Of a stretch of 64,000 nt of DNA, positions 25,561 to 33,005 are shown piece by piece. The translations under genes were made by a program, and so were the position numbers. Source of the stretch: Ruminococcaceae bacterium OttesenSCG-928-O06 (GTDB taxonomy: Bacteria > Bacillota > Clostridia > Oscillospirales > Ruminococcaceae); contig JAJDGD010000001.1 in the NCBI GenBank assembly GCA_030265505.1, positions 1-64,000 of the forward strand, given 5' to 3'. How positions within the stretch are numbered: position 1 is the stretch's first letter; every line of letters begins with the position of its first letter. Under the pieces are notes generated by a model. That model did no database searches and was not told where the DNA came from. It worked only from the letters and a program-made list of their open reading frames with translations.

Positions 25561-25778
25561 CTTACTATCCTTTCTACGTCTTCATATAAAAAATCCATAT
25601 CTATTCCGTGATTTTTGCAGAAATCATTAAATACTGACTTTGCCATCTTATTCGGATGGGTTTTGCCGTTTTCCCATCGATTGATAGTGGCAAAACTTAT
25701 TTTCAAGGCATGCGCCATTTCTTCTTGACTCATACCCAATTGTTCGCGCACATGTTTCACGATTGAAGGAAAATCCAT
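25557..25778 (-). CDS. XRE-family transcriptional regulator of the cargo operon
   Basis: A 73-residue protein that is almost only a helix-turn-helix: VREQLGMSQEEMAHALKISF and ATINRWENGKTHPNK are the Cro/C1-type pattern. ATG 25776-25778 follows GAGGTGA. Its stop overlaps the ATPase start (ATGA), so it is the leader gene of a three-gene operon with the ATPase and the helicase-nuclease. It probably controls their expression, as small XRE proteins do in many defence operons. Confidence 0.85.
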   Translation of the reverse strand: MDFPSIVKHVREQLGMSQEEMAHALKISFATINRWENGKTHPNKMAKSVFNDFCKNHGIDMDFLYEDVERIVR

Positions 25779-25904
25779 AAGCGTCACCTCGTTTTTTATT
25801 ATAACACATGCCATAGCATATGCATATCATTTTTCGACAATTATCGCTTATCATCGCAAAAACGAAGAGGGTGACTTGCCGATGGCAGCCGCCCTCTTTA
25901 TCAA

Positions 25905-27044
25905 TCATCTCACATTGTCATGCCTTGTAACCTGTTCCTGCTGATTCCTTCTACCGCTAATTAAATGGGACAGCCCATGCTTCTCAATGATATTTTTATA
26001 ATGGCCATTCTGCTGACGCAGTTCCCAATTTTCCTGCTTCAATTTCCCATTATCAAGCTGTCCTTTAATGGAGCGATATTCATCAAGCTGTTTTGTTAGA
26101 GAAGCAACCGTTTTCGTAAGCTCTGATAACTTCTGCTTCAATCCGGCGATGGTCTTTTCTGCCACCGCCAATGCCTTCTCCAACTTACTCTCACGTTTTA
26201 CCTGCACCACATATTTTTTCGCTGCTGTGACCAGTGTTTGATAATCCTCTTTTTCCAGCATGACCTTTGAGGAAAGCGGGACATTTTTCACATCAATCTG
26301 CTCCACTGCTCTTACATCCAACTGCTGATTCTGGATTTTTGCAATGGATTTCTCCAGAGCCTTGACCTCTTTCGCACGTTCTTCCTTTTTATAATTCATC
26401 ACACTCAAATGCTCATCATGGGTGCCAAGCTGCTCCCACTCAATATCATTGCGCTCCATGACCTGCGAAAGCTGTTCCTTCTCCGAACGTACCCACTGGC
26501 TCCACTCGGTATCACCACGAGCGCCGCCGGCGAATCCCTGTTCAGCAAGCGCCTGTTTGAGCGAAACACGGGTGTCCAGACCACGCTTGCTGCCTGTTGC
26601 AAATGGCACAAAATCTATGTGCAGATGCGGGGTGGCTTCATCCATGTGCAAGTGTGCCGAGAACACATGCATATTAGGATTGCGACGCTGGAAGTCTTTC
26701 ATATATTCATCCAGCACCTTAGCTGCAAGCTGACCATCTTCTGAAACCGCCGCCATATTATCCTTGTTTCCAACTTGCAGGATGACCTCATAGAAAAGTT
26801 TCTCCTGTTTTCCTGTGCGGATTTTCTCGTAATAATTATCAATCCGTCGGTCGGCTCGTTTCTGCTTGTCGTTGTAACGCTGGAGCGCATCATCAAAAAG
26901 ATTGTGGTATACTTGTTTTATCGGCTCGTTGCAGTAAGTAATATTCTGCGAGGAACGCTCAGCATCTATATTTGCAGCCTTGAACTTTCTGCTATTGTGG
27001 CTGACGGAACCTTTTCCAAGCATCACGCTGATGGTTCGCTTCAT
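25905..27044 (-). CDS. MobV-family relaxase (plasmid mobilization protein)
   Basis: A 379-residue relaxase of the Mob_Pre/MobV family. The metal-binding motif HLHMDEATPHLH lies at residues 131-142, the N-terminal motif appears as ISVMLGKGSVSHNSRKFKAA with the arginine region around SSQNITYCN, and the C-terminal third is a coiled coil. It would nick oriT and pilot the single strand during mobilization by a helper conjugative element. ATG 27042-27044 follows GGAAGGAGAA. It is followed by the cargo operon on the same strand, and a perfect 21-base inverted repeat lies 42 bases upstream of its start. Confidence 0.92.
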   Translation of the reverse strand: MKRTISVMLGKGSVSHNSRKFKAANIDAERSSQNITYCNEPIKQVYHNLFDDALQRYNDKQKRADRRIDNYYEKIRTGKQEKLFYEVILQVGNKDNMAAVSEDGQLAAKVLDEYMKDFQRRNPNMHVFSAHLHMDEATPHLHIDFVPFATGSKRGLDTRVSLKQALAEQGFAGGARGDTEWSQWVRSEKEQLSQVMERNDIEWEQLGTHDEHLSVMNYKKEERAKEVKALEKSIAKIQNQQLDVRAVEQIDVKNVPLSSKVMLEKEDYQTLVTAAKKYVVQVKRESKLEKALAVAEKTIAGLKQKLSELTKTVASLTKQLDEYRSIKGQLDNGKLKQENWELRQQNGHYKNIIEKHGLSHLISGRRNQQEQVTRHDNVR

Positions 27045-27085
27045 CAATTCTCCTTCCGTTCGATTCCGGCGCGAGCCGGGGTTTT

Positions 27086-27106
27086 GTTACTTTTGTCAAA
27101 AGTAAC
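27086..27106. other. Candidate oriT inverted repeat
   Basis: GTTACTTTTG-T-CAAAAGTAAC is a perfect inverted repeat (10-base arms) immediately upstream of the MobV relaxase gene. A related CAAAAG-CA-CTTTTG follows at 27108-27121. MobV origins usually are such short inverted repeats near the mob gene. Confidence 0.5.
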
Positions 27107-27426
27107 GCAAAAGCACTTTTGACAGCCTACGGCCATCAAAAGATGCTGTTGCGCTCTCCGAGGGTGAAGGCCAGCTTACGCTGGCAGGGGCTTTGCCCCA
27201 TGTTCTGCGGAACATTCCCCAGTGCTCATCACCCTTTGAAAAGGGTGGCCGCACGGCTAACCTAAACTTTATCCACTCGCCGTTAGGCAGGAGGAATGGC
27301 GTTGCCATCCCTCCGCTGTCGAGTGTTATCCGTGAGCAAAACTCAATGGGTTCGGGTTGTATTGTCCCCGGACAATCTCCACCCGCAGGTATGCCCCATT
27401 GACTTTTCCTCCGATCCCGTGTCGGT

Positions 27427-27501
27427 CGTGACGATGGTGACGATGATTTTGACACCAACGTCACTACCGAAAAGACCGTCACGACCGTCACCATCGTCAC
27501 G
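27427..27501. repeat. Iteron cluster with 9-base period and flanking inverted repeat
   Basis: CGTCAC occurs at 27459, 27477, 27486 and 27495, and its complement GTGACG at 27428 and 27437 (the latter as a tandem GTGACGATG). A 16-base perfect inverted repeat joins 27427-27442 and 27486-27501. The right arm overlaps the last codons of the RepA-like gene. This looks like the replication origin of the excised form. Confidence 0.6.
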
Positions 27502-28642
27502 CTTCGGAAAGCAGCGTTAGTGTGATGCGCCGCCCCGCATGGCTACGCTCATTCGCATAACGAACATTGTGCTCATCCATCAATCGCCCAGCATTGACAT
27601 TGAGCCGCATGGAGAGTGTGTTAGGTTTCATTTCCATTCTCAATAGCTCAACCAGCTCAGTAGCGGTTCCGCTCCATGTTGGCTGATCCTGTTGCACCAG
27701 TGCAGCCACAGCTTCAAGTAATGGGTCAGGCGGCGCTTGCCAAAGCTCAGTTTCCGCTTTTTCAAGCTGCCATATCAAGCGGTCAGCATCTCGCCGGAGA
27801 TGCAACCGCTGGTCTTGCTGGTCACGCCCGGATATATCCAGCGTAGCGGCATCACTGGTGCGCTTTTCTTTCTGGAGCAGGAACGCTCCATCGGCAGCAC
27901 CCAGCAAACCATTCGTGCCGGAAATCATATCAAACTTGTCCTCCGCCTGTTGCTTTCGCGTGTGGTGCACCAGCAAGAGGCAGATATGGTTTTTATCTGC
28001 GAACTGTTTGAGCTTGCCAACGATTTCATAATCATTTGCATAGCTGAATTTATCGCCGCCTGCCTCACGGACTTTTTGCAGGGTATCTATAATAATGAGC
28101 TTGGTGTCAGGATGCTCGTTTACGAACCGTTGAAGCTGTTCGTCCAATCCGCTGCCGAGCTGTTTCGCCCAAATCGTGAAATGCAAATTATCCGCACTAT
28201 CGGTGCCATACATACGAAAGAGGCGCTCCTGCAATCGCTTCTCGGTATCTTCCAACGCGAGATAAAGCACGGTACTCTTTTTCACTTCATAATTCCAGAG
28301 CTTAATTCCCATGCTGACATGATAGGCAAGCTGTGCCATGAAGAAGGACTTGCCAACCTTGGGCGCGCCCACGAACAGATATGTTCCAGAGTACAGCAGA
28401 CCGTCCACGATGGGCGGTCTGCTGTCGTACACATTCTCATAGAGGTCGCTCATAGAAAAAGTACGCATATACCCCGGCGAGTTATATTGCCGCATCTGCC
28501 GGGCTACTTCTTCAAAACGAAAGTTATCGTTGATTTCGGCGGAAGCGTCTGCTATACTTTGGTTAGTATTTATTGAAATCGGCTGTCCTTCATCTGCGCC
28601 AACAGATGGAATTAGGGCAGTCGCTTTTTCTTCATATGCCAT
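27497..28642 (-). CDS. RepA-type hexameric helicase (AAA_25 family)
   Basis: A 381-residue RecA-fold ATPase: Walker A GAPKVGKS at 92-99, Walker B LIIIDTLQ and LLLVHHTRK in the RepA/DnaB-like order. The N-terminal 70 residues and the C-terminal 80 residues (a winged-helix-like tail) are typical of RepA helicases of plasmids and integrative elements. It probably supports replication of the circular form from the iterons at its 3' end. ATG 28640-28642 is used because GGAGG lies six bases upstream; an earlier ATG abuts the SD. It overlaps the preceding ribbon-helix-helix gene by 11 bases. Confidence 0.87.
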   Translation of the reverse strand: MAYEEKATALIPSVGADEGQPISINTNQSIADASAEINDNFRFEEVARQMRQYNSPGYMRTFSMSDLYENVYDSRPPIVDGLLYSGTYLFVGAPKVGKSFFMAQLAYHVSMGIKLWNYEVKKSTVLYLALEDTEKRLQERLFRMYGTDSADNLHFTIWAKQLGSGLDEQLQRFVNEHPDTKLIIIDTLQKVREAGGDKFSYANDYEIVGKLKQFADKNHICLLLVHHTRKQQAEDKFDMISGTNGLLGAADGAFLLQKEKRTSDAATLDISGRDQQDQRLHLRRDADRLIWQLEKAETELWQAPPDPLLEAVAALVQQDQPTWSGTATELVELLRMEMKPNTLSMRLNVNAGRLMDEHNVRYANERSHAGRRITLTLLSEA

Positions 28643-28964
28643 CCACATCCTCCTTCATTCCATCCATAATGGCGGTAATCAGATGGATGGTGTCCAGCAA
28701 ATCCTCATCCACACCAGCACCAGCCTCGATGCGCTCCAACGCTGCCAGAACTGCCGCAAGCTCATTGCGGAGAGCTTTATATACCCTCGGATTGCCCTGC
28801 ACCACCACCTCGCGGTCTTGCAGCCGCCGGATGATATAATCCTGCTTGGTGAGCCCTGAGAGCCGCACGGCGGTTTCAAGCTGCTCATCCTCTTCGGGCG
28901 AAATACGAAACGCCACAGTCTTGTTGCGCCAGCGGCCTTGTCCATCGTATACTTTTAATGACAT
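28632..28964 (-). CDS. Ribbon-helix-helix mobilization (MobC-like) protein
   Basis: A 110-residue protein with an N-terminal ribbon-helix-helix (NKTVAFRISPEEDEQLETAV, GLTKQDYIIRRLQDRE) and a helical C-terminus. This is the form of relaxosome accessory proteins that bind oriT beside MobV relaxases. ATG 28962-28964 has AAGGGG upstream. It lies five bases downstream of int and overlaps the RepA-type gene, so int to mob may be one transcript. Confidence 0.8.
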   Translation of the reverse strand: MSLKVYDGQGRWRNKTVAFRISPEEDEQLETAVRLSGLTKQDYIIRRLQDREVVVQGNPRVYKALRNELAAVLAALERIEAGAGVDEDLLDTIHLITAIMDGMKEDVDGI

Positions 28965-28969
28965 ATCAT

Positions 28970-30049
28970 TCACCCCTTCGTTGTAGCCTGAAAATCAAGC
29001 TGGGTTGCCATTTCCTTTTGTTTCGAGGGGAAAAGATGAGCGTAGCGGTAAGTAATATCTATGCTCTCGTGACCAACACGGTCAGCGATTGCCAGAGCGG
29101 AGAAGCCCATATCAATCAAGAGGCTAACGTGGCTGTGACGAATATCATGGATTCTAATACGTTTGACCCCGGTCGCCTTGCTGCCCCTGTCCATTTCGTG
29201 GTGCAGATAGTGCTTGCTGATAGGGAAAATGCGGTCATTGGATTTTGCGCCATAGAACATCTTAATGTAGTCCTGCATCTCCTGAGAGAGGAAATCCGGC
29301 ATCAAGATTTTTCGATTGCTTTTCTTGGTCTTGGGCGTGGTAATGATGTCTTTGCCTTTGAGTCGCTGATACGATTTTGAAATGGAAAGTATACCTCTTT
29401 CAAAGTCAAAGTCAGCGGGCGTGAGGGCTAATAACTCCCCTACTCGAATGCCGCACCAATAGAGCACCTGAAAAGCATAGTAGGACATTGGCTTATCCAT
29501 CATGGCATCAGAGAATTGCTGATACTCGGCTTTCGTCCAGAACAACATCTCCTTCCGTTCCTCTACGCCCATGTTACCAGCCTTTGCTGCCGGATTGAGC
29601 CGGAGGTCATAATAGCGCACGGCGTGGTTGAATATTGCACTGAGCTGATTATGGATGGTCTTGAGATAGGTTGCAGAATGAAGGTTGCCTCTGGCATCCT
29701 TGATGGTGCGAATCTCATTCTGCCAGTCGATAACATCTTTTGCCGTAATATCGCACAGCGTGCGCTTTGCAAAGTAGGGTAAAATCTTTTTGTCGATGAT
29801 GCTTTCTTTGGTCAGCCAGGTGTTTTCTTTCAAGCGAGGTTTTATGTCCTTTTTATATAGCTCTACAAAGCTGTCAAAGGGCATTTCCACGTCTGCCTGC
29901 TTCTGCTGCAAAAACTCTCGCTCCCAATCAAGGGCATCCTTCCGGGTTGCAAAGCCACGCTTGCACTTCTGCTTGCGTTCTCCCTTCCAGTCGGTATATC
30001 GCGCCATGACATACCATGTTTTTGTATCTTCGTTTTTGAAAATTGGCAT
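28970..30049 (-). CDS. int: Tyrosine site-specific integrase
   Basis: A 359-residue tyrosine recombinase: an N-terminal AP2-like arm-binding domain (KTWYVMARYTDWKGERKQK), a SAM-like core-binding domain, then the catalytic domain with R202 (GIRVGELL), H301 and R304 (HDIRHSH), H327 (GHESIDITYRYAH) and nucleophile Y336. All five canonical residues are present. It would integrate and excise the element at the guaA end, binding the core repeats at both ends and the GTTATCA arm sites. ATG 30047-30049 is chosen because GGAGG lies just upstream and an AP2-type domain starts there. It is 13 bases downstream of xis. Confidence 0.95.
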   Translation of the reverse strand: MPIFKNEDTKTWYVMARYTDWKGERKQKCKRGFATRKDALDWEREFLQQKQADVEMPFDSFVELYKKDIKPRLKENTWLTKESIIDKKILPYFAKRTLCDITAKDVIDWQNEIRTIKDARGNLHSATYLKTIHNQLSAIFNHAVRYYDLRLNPAAKAGNMGVEERKEMLFWTKAEYQQFSDAMMDKPMSYYAFQVLYWCGIRVGELLALTPADFDFERGILSISKSYQRLKGKDIITTPKTKKSNRKILMPDFLSQEMQDYIKMFYGAKSNDRIFPISKHYLHHEMDRGSKATGVKRIRIHDIRHSHVSLLIDMGFSALAIADRVGHESIDITYRYAHLFPSKQKEMATQLDFQATTKG

Positions 30050-30062
30050 TTTTCGTACCTCC

Positions 30063-30251
30063 TCAGTTTTTTGTGGGTGAGCCGTAGAATTTCTCATAAA
30101 AGAACCTGCGGTCAATGCGTCCGGCAATGACGATGCAGCCCTTTTGCTTGAGTTCTTCATTCAACTTGCGGATGAGCTTATAGGCGTATGGCTCCGATAC
30201 ATCCAGAGCCTCCGCAACCTCCTTTACCCGCATAAACAGTTTTTCCGCCAA
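30063..30251 (-). CDS. xis: Excisionase-like small DNA-binding protein
   Basis: A 62-residue protein with a MerR-like helix-turn-helix (FMRVKEVAEALDVSEPYAYK) followed by DRRFFYEKF, as in Tn916-type excisionases and AlpA-like regulators. It starts at TTG 30249-30251 with GGAGG seven bases upstream; an ATG at 30272 is possible but lacks an SD. It is the first gene after the rightward switch region and is co-transcribed with int, as expected for an excision function. Confidence 0.8.
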   Translation of the reverse strand: MAEKLFMRVKEVAEALDVSEPYAYKLIRKLNEELKQKGCIVIAGRIDRRFFYEKFYGSPTKN

Positions 30252-30306
30252 ATTATTTCCTCCTATTTTCATTTGTCTTAGACATGCCGCAGATGCCACC
30301 CTGCGT

Positions 30307-30329
30307 CCTGTGGCTGCCCACGCCACAGG
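30307..30329 (-). promoter_or_regulatory. Hairpin in the xis-int leader
   Basis: CCTGTGGC and GCCACAGG (8 bp) enclose a 7-base loop within the roughly 185-base leader between the xis-int promoter and xis. No T run follows, so it is more likely a stability or translation element than a terminator. Confidence 0.4.
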
Positions 30330-30412
30330 TTTCGTGTCGGGGTACTTTCTGAATCGCCTCCCGATTCGCCCGGGCGATACACACCATTACCGTGATGTGC
30401 GACGGCTATTCA

Positions 30413-30430
30413 CTAAGCGTATTTGCTTAG
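30413..30430. promoter_or_regulatory. Repressor operator O1
   Basis: CTAAGC-GTATTT-GCTTAG, a perfect inverted repeat downstream of the xis-int promoter. It shares the half site TAAGC with O2 and O3. Confidence 0.65.
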
Positions 30431-30441
30431 CTTGTGATTTC

Positions 30442-30470
30442 ATTATACTAAGCATTATTGTTAAAGTCAA
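30442..30470 (-). promoter_or_regulatory. Promoter of xis-int with operator O2 in its spacer
   Basis: Minus strand TTGACT (30465-30470), 17-base spacer, TATAAT (30442-30447). The spacer contains CTAAGCATTATTGTTAA (from 30448), a diverged copy of the operator. Confidence 0.8.
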
Positions 30471-30513
30471 GTGGTTTGCGAAAAAATGTTTAACTTTTTT
30501 GTTAAAGTTTTTA

Positions 30514-30543
30514 TTGACTATCCCTAAGCATATATGCTATACT
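30514..30543 (+). promoter_or_regulatory. Promoter of the repressor gene with operator O3 in its spacer
   Basis: TTGACT (30514-30519), 18-base spacer, TATACT (30538-30543). AGCATATATGCT (30527-30538), a perfect palindrome within CTAAGCATATATGCTATA, lies in the spacer, which suggests autorepression. Confidence 0.75.
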
Positions 30544-30576
30544 CATTTCAACAGAGTACAGACAGGAGATGGCAAT

Positions 30577-31098
30577 ATGGCGATTGGTGAAAGAATCCAC
30601 TTTCTGCGCAATTTGCGTGGGATGACACAAAAATATCTTGGTCAGGCGGTCGGCTTTCCTGAAAAGACCGCCGATGTACGCATGGCGCAATACGAATCCG
30701 GTACACGAACACCGAAAGCTGATTTGACCAAAACCCTTGCTAACATCTTGGAGGTATCTCCTCATGCGCTGGACGTGCCGGACATCGACAGCGATATTGG
30801 GCTGATGCACACCTTATTCACCCTTGAAGATTTGCGCGGCCTTCGTGTGACAGAGGTCGATGGCGAGGTCTGCATTAAGCTGGATCAGAGCACTGGCAAA
30901 ACCTATGACGAGATGTCCCAGATGCTTTTTGCATGGCTTGAGCAGGCTAAGAAGCTTGAAGCCGGGGAAATCACCAAAGAGGAATATGACCAATGGCGGT
31001 ACAGGTATCCCGAATTTGACACCACGCAGCGGTGGGTCAAGGTTCCATCCCAGGAACTGAGTGATTACCTCGTAGAAGCCCTCAAAGACAAGAAATAA
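30577..31098 (+). CDS. Phage-type repressor of the element (XRE family)
   Basis: A 173-residue protein with an N-terminal Cro/C1-type helix-turn-helix: GERIHFLRNLRGMTQKYLGQ, then RMAQYESGTRTPKADLTKTL. The C-terminal half (TYDEMSQMLFAWLEQAKKLE, EYDQWRYRYPEFD) is typical of regulators in clostridial integrative elements and has no peptidase motif, so it is not self-cleaving. ATG 30577 follows ACAGGAGA. It is divergent from xis-int and probably keeps the element integrated by binding O1-O3. A terminator lies at 31118. Confidence 0.88.
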   Translation: MAIGERIHFLRNLRGMTQKYLGQAVGFPEKTADVRMAQYESGTRTPKADLTKTLANILEVSPHALDVPDIDSDIGLMHTLFTLEDLRGLRVTEVDGEVCIKLDQSTGKTYDEMSQMLFAWLEQAKKLEAGEITKEEYDQWRYRYPEFDTTQRWVKVPSQELSDYLVEALKDKK

Positions 31099-31117
31099 GC
31101 ACCTTTTCGGAACATAA

Positions 31118-31156
31118 AAAACGGTCTTGCTGACAGCAAATCAGCAAGACCGTTTT
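31118..31156 (+). terminator. Terminator of the element's repressor gene
   Basis: AAAACGGTCTTGCTGA (31118-31133) pairs perfectly with TCAGCAAGACCGTTTT (31141-31156) around a 7-base loop. Confidence 0.88.
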
Positions 31157-31245
31157 CAATGGATAGGGCAGTGGCAACACAGCGGCAACAGGTAAAACAC
31201 ACCTGCAAACCACCTGCGGCACAGAATAAGTGCCCAAATGCTCCT

Positions 31246-31263
31246 GTTATCAAACTGTTATCA
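31246..31263 (+). repeat. Integrase arm-type repeats, guaA side
   Basis: GTTATCA at 31246 and 31257, 11 bases apart, within CTGTTATCAAAC-TGTTATCA. The arrangement matches that at 22036-22053. Confidence 0.6.
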
Positions 31264-31277
31264 AAAGGCAAAAAGAA

Positions 31278-31314
31278 ATCCCGGAAAGCCGCTTAAATAG
31301 CGAGTTTCCGGGAT
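31278..31314 (-). terminator. Terminator after guaA, carried by the element
   Basis: ATCCCGGAAA pairs with TTTCCGGGAT, with a 17-base loop; on the minus strand TTTCTTTTT follows. It lies nine bases past the guaA stop codon and inside the element, so it stops guaA transcripts at the insertion. Confidence 0.75.
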
Positions 31315-31322
31315 AGTTTTAT

Positions 31323-32849
31323 CTACTCCCACTCTATCGTGCTGGGCGGTTTCGTCGTACAATCGTATAAAATTCGGTTCACGCCGGACACCTCGTTCAC
31401 AATACGGGTAGAGATACGCTCCAGCACCTCGTACGGGATGCGCGCCCAGTCGCTTGTCATGGCATCGGTGCTGGTAACCGCGCGGATGCCCACCGCATGG
31501 GCATAGGTGCGCTCGTCGCCCATCACGCCCACGCTGCGCAGGTTGGGCAGCACGGTGAAGTACTGCCAAATTTCCTCGTCCAGGTGTGCGGCGGCAATCT
31601 CCTGGCGCAAAATGGCGTCGCTCTCGCGCAGGATGAAAAGCTTGTCCTCCCGCACTTCGCCAAGGCAGCGCACCGCAAGCCCCGGGCCCGGGAAAGGCTG
31701 CCTTTGCACAATAAACCGCGGAATACCAAGCTGCGTGCCCACCCGGCGCACCTCGTCCTTAAACAGCAGACGCAGCGGCTCCAAAAGCGTGAAACCCAGC
31801 TTTTCGGGCAGGCCGCCCACGTTGTGGTGGCTTTTTATCAACGCGGCATCCCCTACCCCGCTCTCAATAATGTCCGGGTAAATAGTGCCCTGCAGCAAAA
31901 AGTCCATCTTGCCCAGCTTTTGGGCCTCCTCGGTGAATACCTCTATAAACTCCGCGCCGATGATCTTGCGCTTCTGCTCGGGGTCTGTAACGCCGGCAAG
32001 CTTTGCCAAAAAGCGTTCTCCCGCATTCACGCGTATCACGTTCAGCTTGAATTCTTTGGCCAGGGTATCCATCACCTCGTCGCCTTCGTTTTTGCGCATC
32101 AGGCCGTGGTCTACAAACACGCAGGTCAGGCGCTCGCCAATGGCCTTGTGGGTAAGCACGGCACAAACGGTGCTGTCCACCCCGCCGGAAAGGGCACACA
32201 GCACCCGCCCTTCGCCCACAGTTTTTTGGATGTCCTCGATGGTGGCCTGCACAAAGCTGGCGGTAGTCCAGTCTCCGGTGCAGCCGCACACCTCGTACAA
32301 AAATACGCGCAAAAAGGCCCGGCCAAAGGGCGTGTGCTCCACCTCGGGGTGGAACTGCACGGCATACAGCTTGCGCGCCGCATCCTCTATGGCCGCATAG
32401 GGGCACAGCTCGCTGGTGGCGGTGGTGGCAAAGCCCGCCGGCGGCTGCACAATCTGGTCGTTGTGGCTCATCCAGGAAACGTCGCTGTCCACCACCTGCT
32501 GGATGAGCCCGCCCGTGGCCTGTATCGGGATTTTGCCAAACTCCTGGCGCTGTTGCCGCTCCACCTTGCCGCCCAGGGCCTGGGCCATCAGCTGGGCGCC
32601 GTAGCAAATGCCCAAAATGGGGATGCCCATGTCATACACGGCCGCATCAATGTCGGGCGCGCTTGGCTGGTACACGCTGGCCGGCCCCCCGGTGAAGATG
32701 ATGCCCACAGGCTTTTTCTCGCGAATGGCCTTTATGGCGTCCTTGTAGGGCACCACCTCGCAGTATACGTTGTTTTCCCGCACCCGGCGGGCAATCAGCT
32801 GGTTATATTGGCCGCCAAAATCCACAATGATGATGGTTTGATGTGACAA
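31323..32849 (-). CDS. guaA: GMP synthase (glutamine-hydrolysing)
   Basis: A 508-residue GMP synthase that aminates XMP to GMP. The N-terminal glutamine amidotransferase has GICYGAQLM with nucleophile C82 and [11 protein letters not shown] with the catalytic His/Glu. The ATP-pyrophosphatase domain has the P-loop ALSGGVDST, and the dimerisation domain ends in the usual [11 protein letters not shown]. Start is TTG 32847-32849 with GGAGGAA upstream. It lies downstream of tuf behind a strong terminator. The last codons form the att core of the 9.4 kb element, which preserves the coding sequence while changing what follows it. Confidence 0.97.
   Translation of the reverse strand: MSHQTIIIVDFGGQYNQLIARRVRENNVYCEVVPYKDAIKAIREKKPVGIIFTGGPASVYQPSAPDIDAAVYDMGIPILGICYGAQLMAQALGGKVERQQRQEFGKIPIQATGGLIQQVVDSDVSWMSHNDQIVQPPAGFATTATSELCPYAAIEDAARKLYAVQFHPEVEHTPFGRAFLRVFLYEVCGCTGDWTTASFVQATIEDIQKTVGEGRVLCALSGGVDSTVCAVLTHKAIGERLTCVFVDHGLMRKNEGDEVMDTLAKEFKLNVIRVNAGERFLAKLAGVTDPEQKRKIIGAEFIEVFTEEAQKLGKMDFLLQGTIYPDIIESGVGDAALIKSHHNVGGLPEKLGFTLLEPLRLLFKDEVRRVGTQLGIPRFIVQRQPFPGPGLAVRCLGEVREDKLFILRESDAILRQEIAAAHLDEEIWQYFTVLPNLRSVGVMGDERTYAHAVGIRAVTSTDAMTSDWARIPYEVLERISTRIVNEVSGVNRILYDCTTKPPSTIEWE
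31324..31334. repeat. Attachment site at the guaA side (att core)
   Basis: TACTCCCACTC, the last codons and stop of guaA on the minus strand; identical to 21922-21932. Confidence 0.85.
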
Positions 32850-32961
32850 ATGGGTTCCTCCTCTGTTTGTGCGTTGGATGTATATCCTTTATTTTACAAT
32901 AAATGCCTATGCAAAGAAAGGGCTTTTTGCTATTCTATGGGCTGGGCAACTGTTCCCATAT

Positions 32962-32993
32962 AAAAAAGAAAGCCCCGCGGGGCTTTCTTTTTT
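32962..32993 (-). terminator. Terminator of the str operon (after tuf)
   Basis: A perfect 32-bp palindrome: AAAAAAGAAAGCCCCG followed by its complement, ending in six T on both strands. It lies 13 bases past the tuf stop codon. Confidence 0.9.
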
Positions 32994-33005
32994 ATATGTT
33001 CAAAC

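Larger units (their letters stand above)
21922..31334. mobile_element. Integrative mobilizable element in the 3' end of guaA
   Basis: About 9.4 kb, AT-richer than its surroundings, bounded by the direct repeat TACTCCCACTC at 21922-21932 and 31324-31334. On the minus strand this reads GAGTGGGAGTA, which is the end of guaA including its stop codon. Genes in order from the guaA side: repressor (plus strand); then, all minus, xis, int, a ribbon-helix-helix mobilization protein, a RepA-type helicase, a MobV relaxase, an XRE regulator, an ATPase and a helicase-nuclease. No type IV secretion genes are present, so transfer would need a helper element. The 3' end of guaA is an established integration site of genomic islands. 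Confidence 0.9.

Noticed and set aside
27096-27500. Open frame of about 134 codons between the RepA-like and MobV genes
   Set aside because: It runs through the iterons and inverted repeats, has no ribosome binding site, and its start region is Val/Thr/Ser repeats produced by the iterons.
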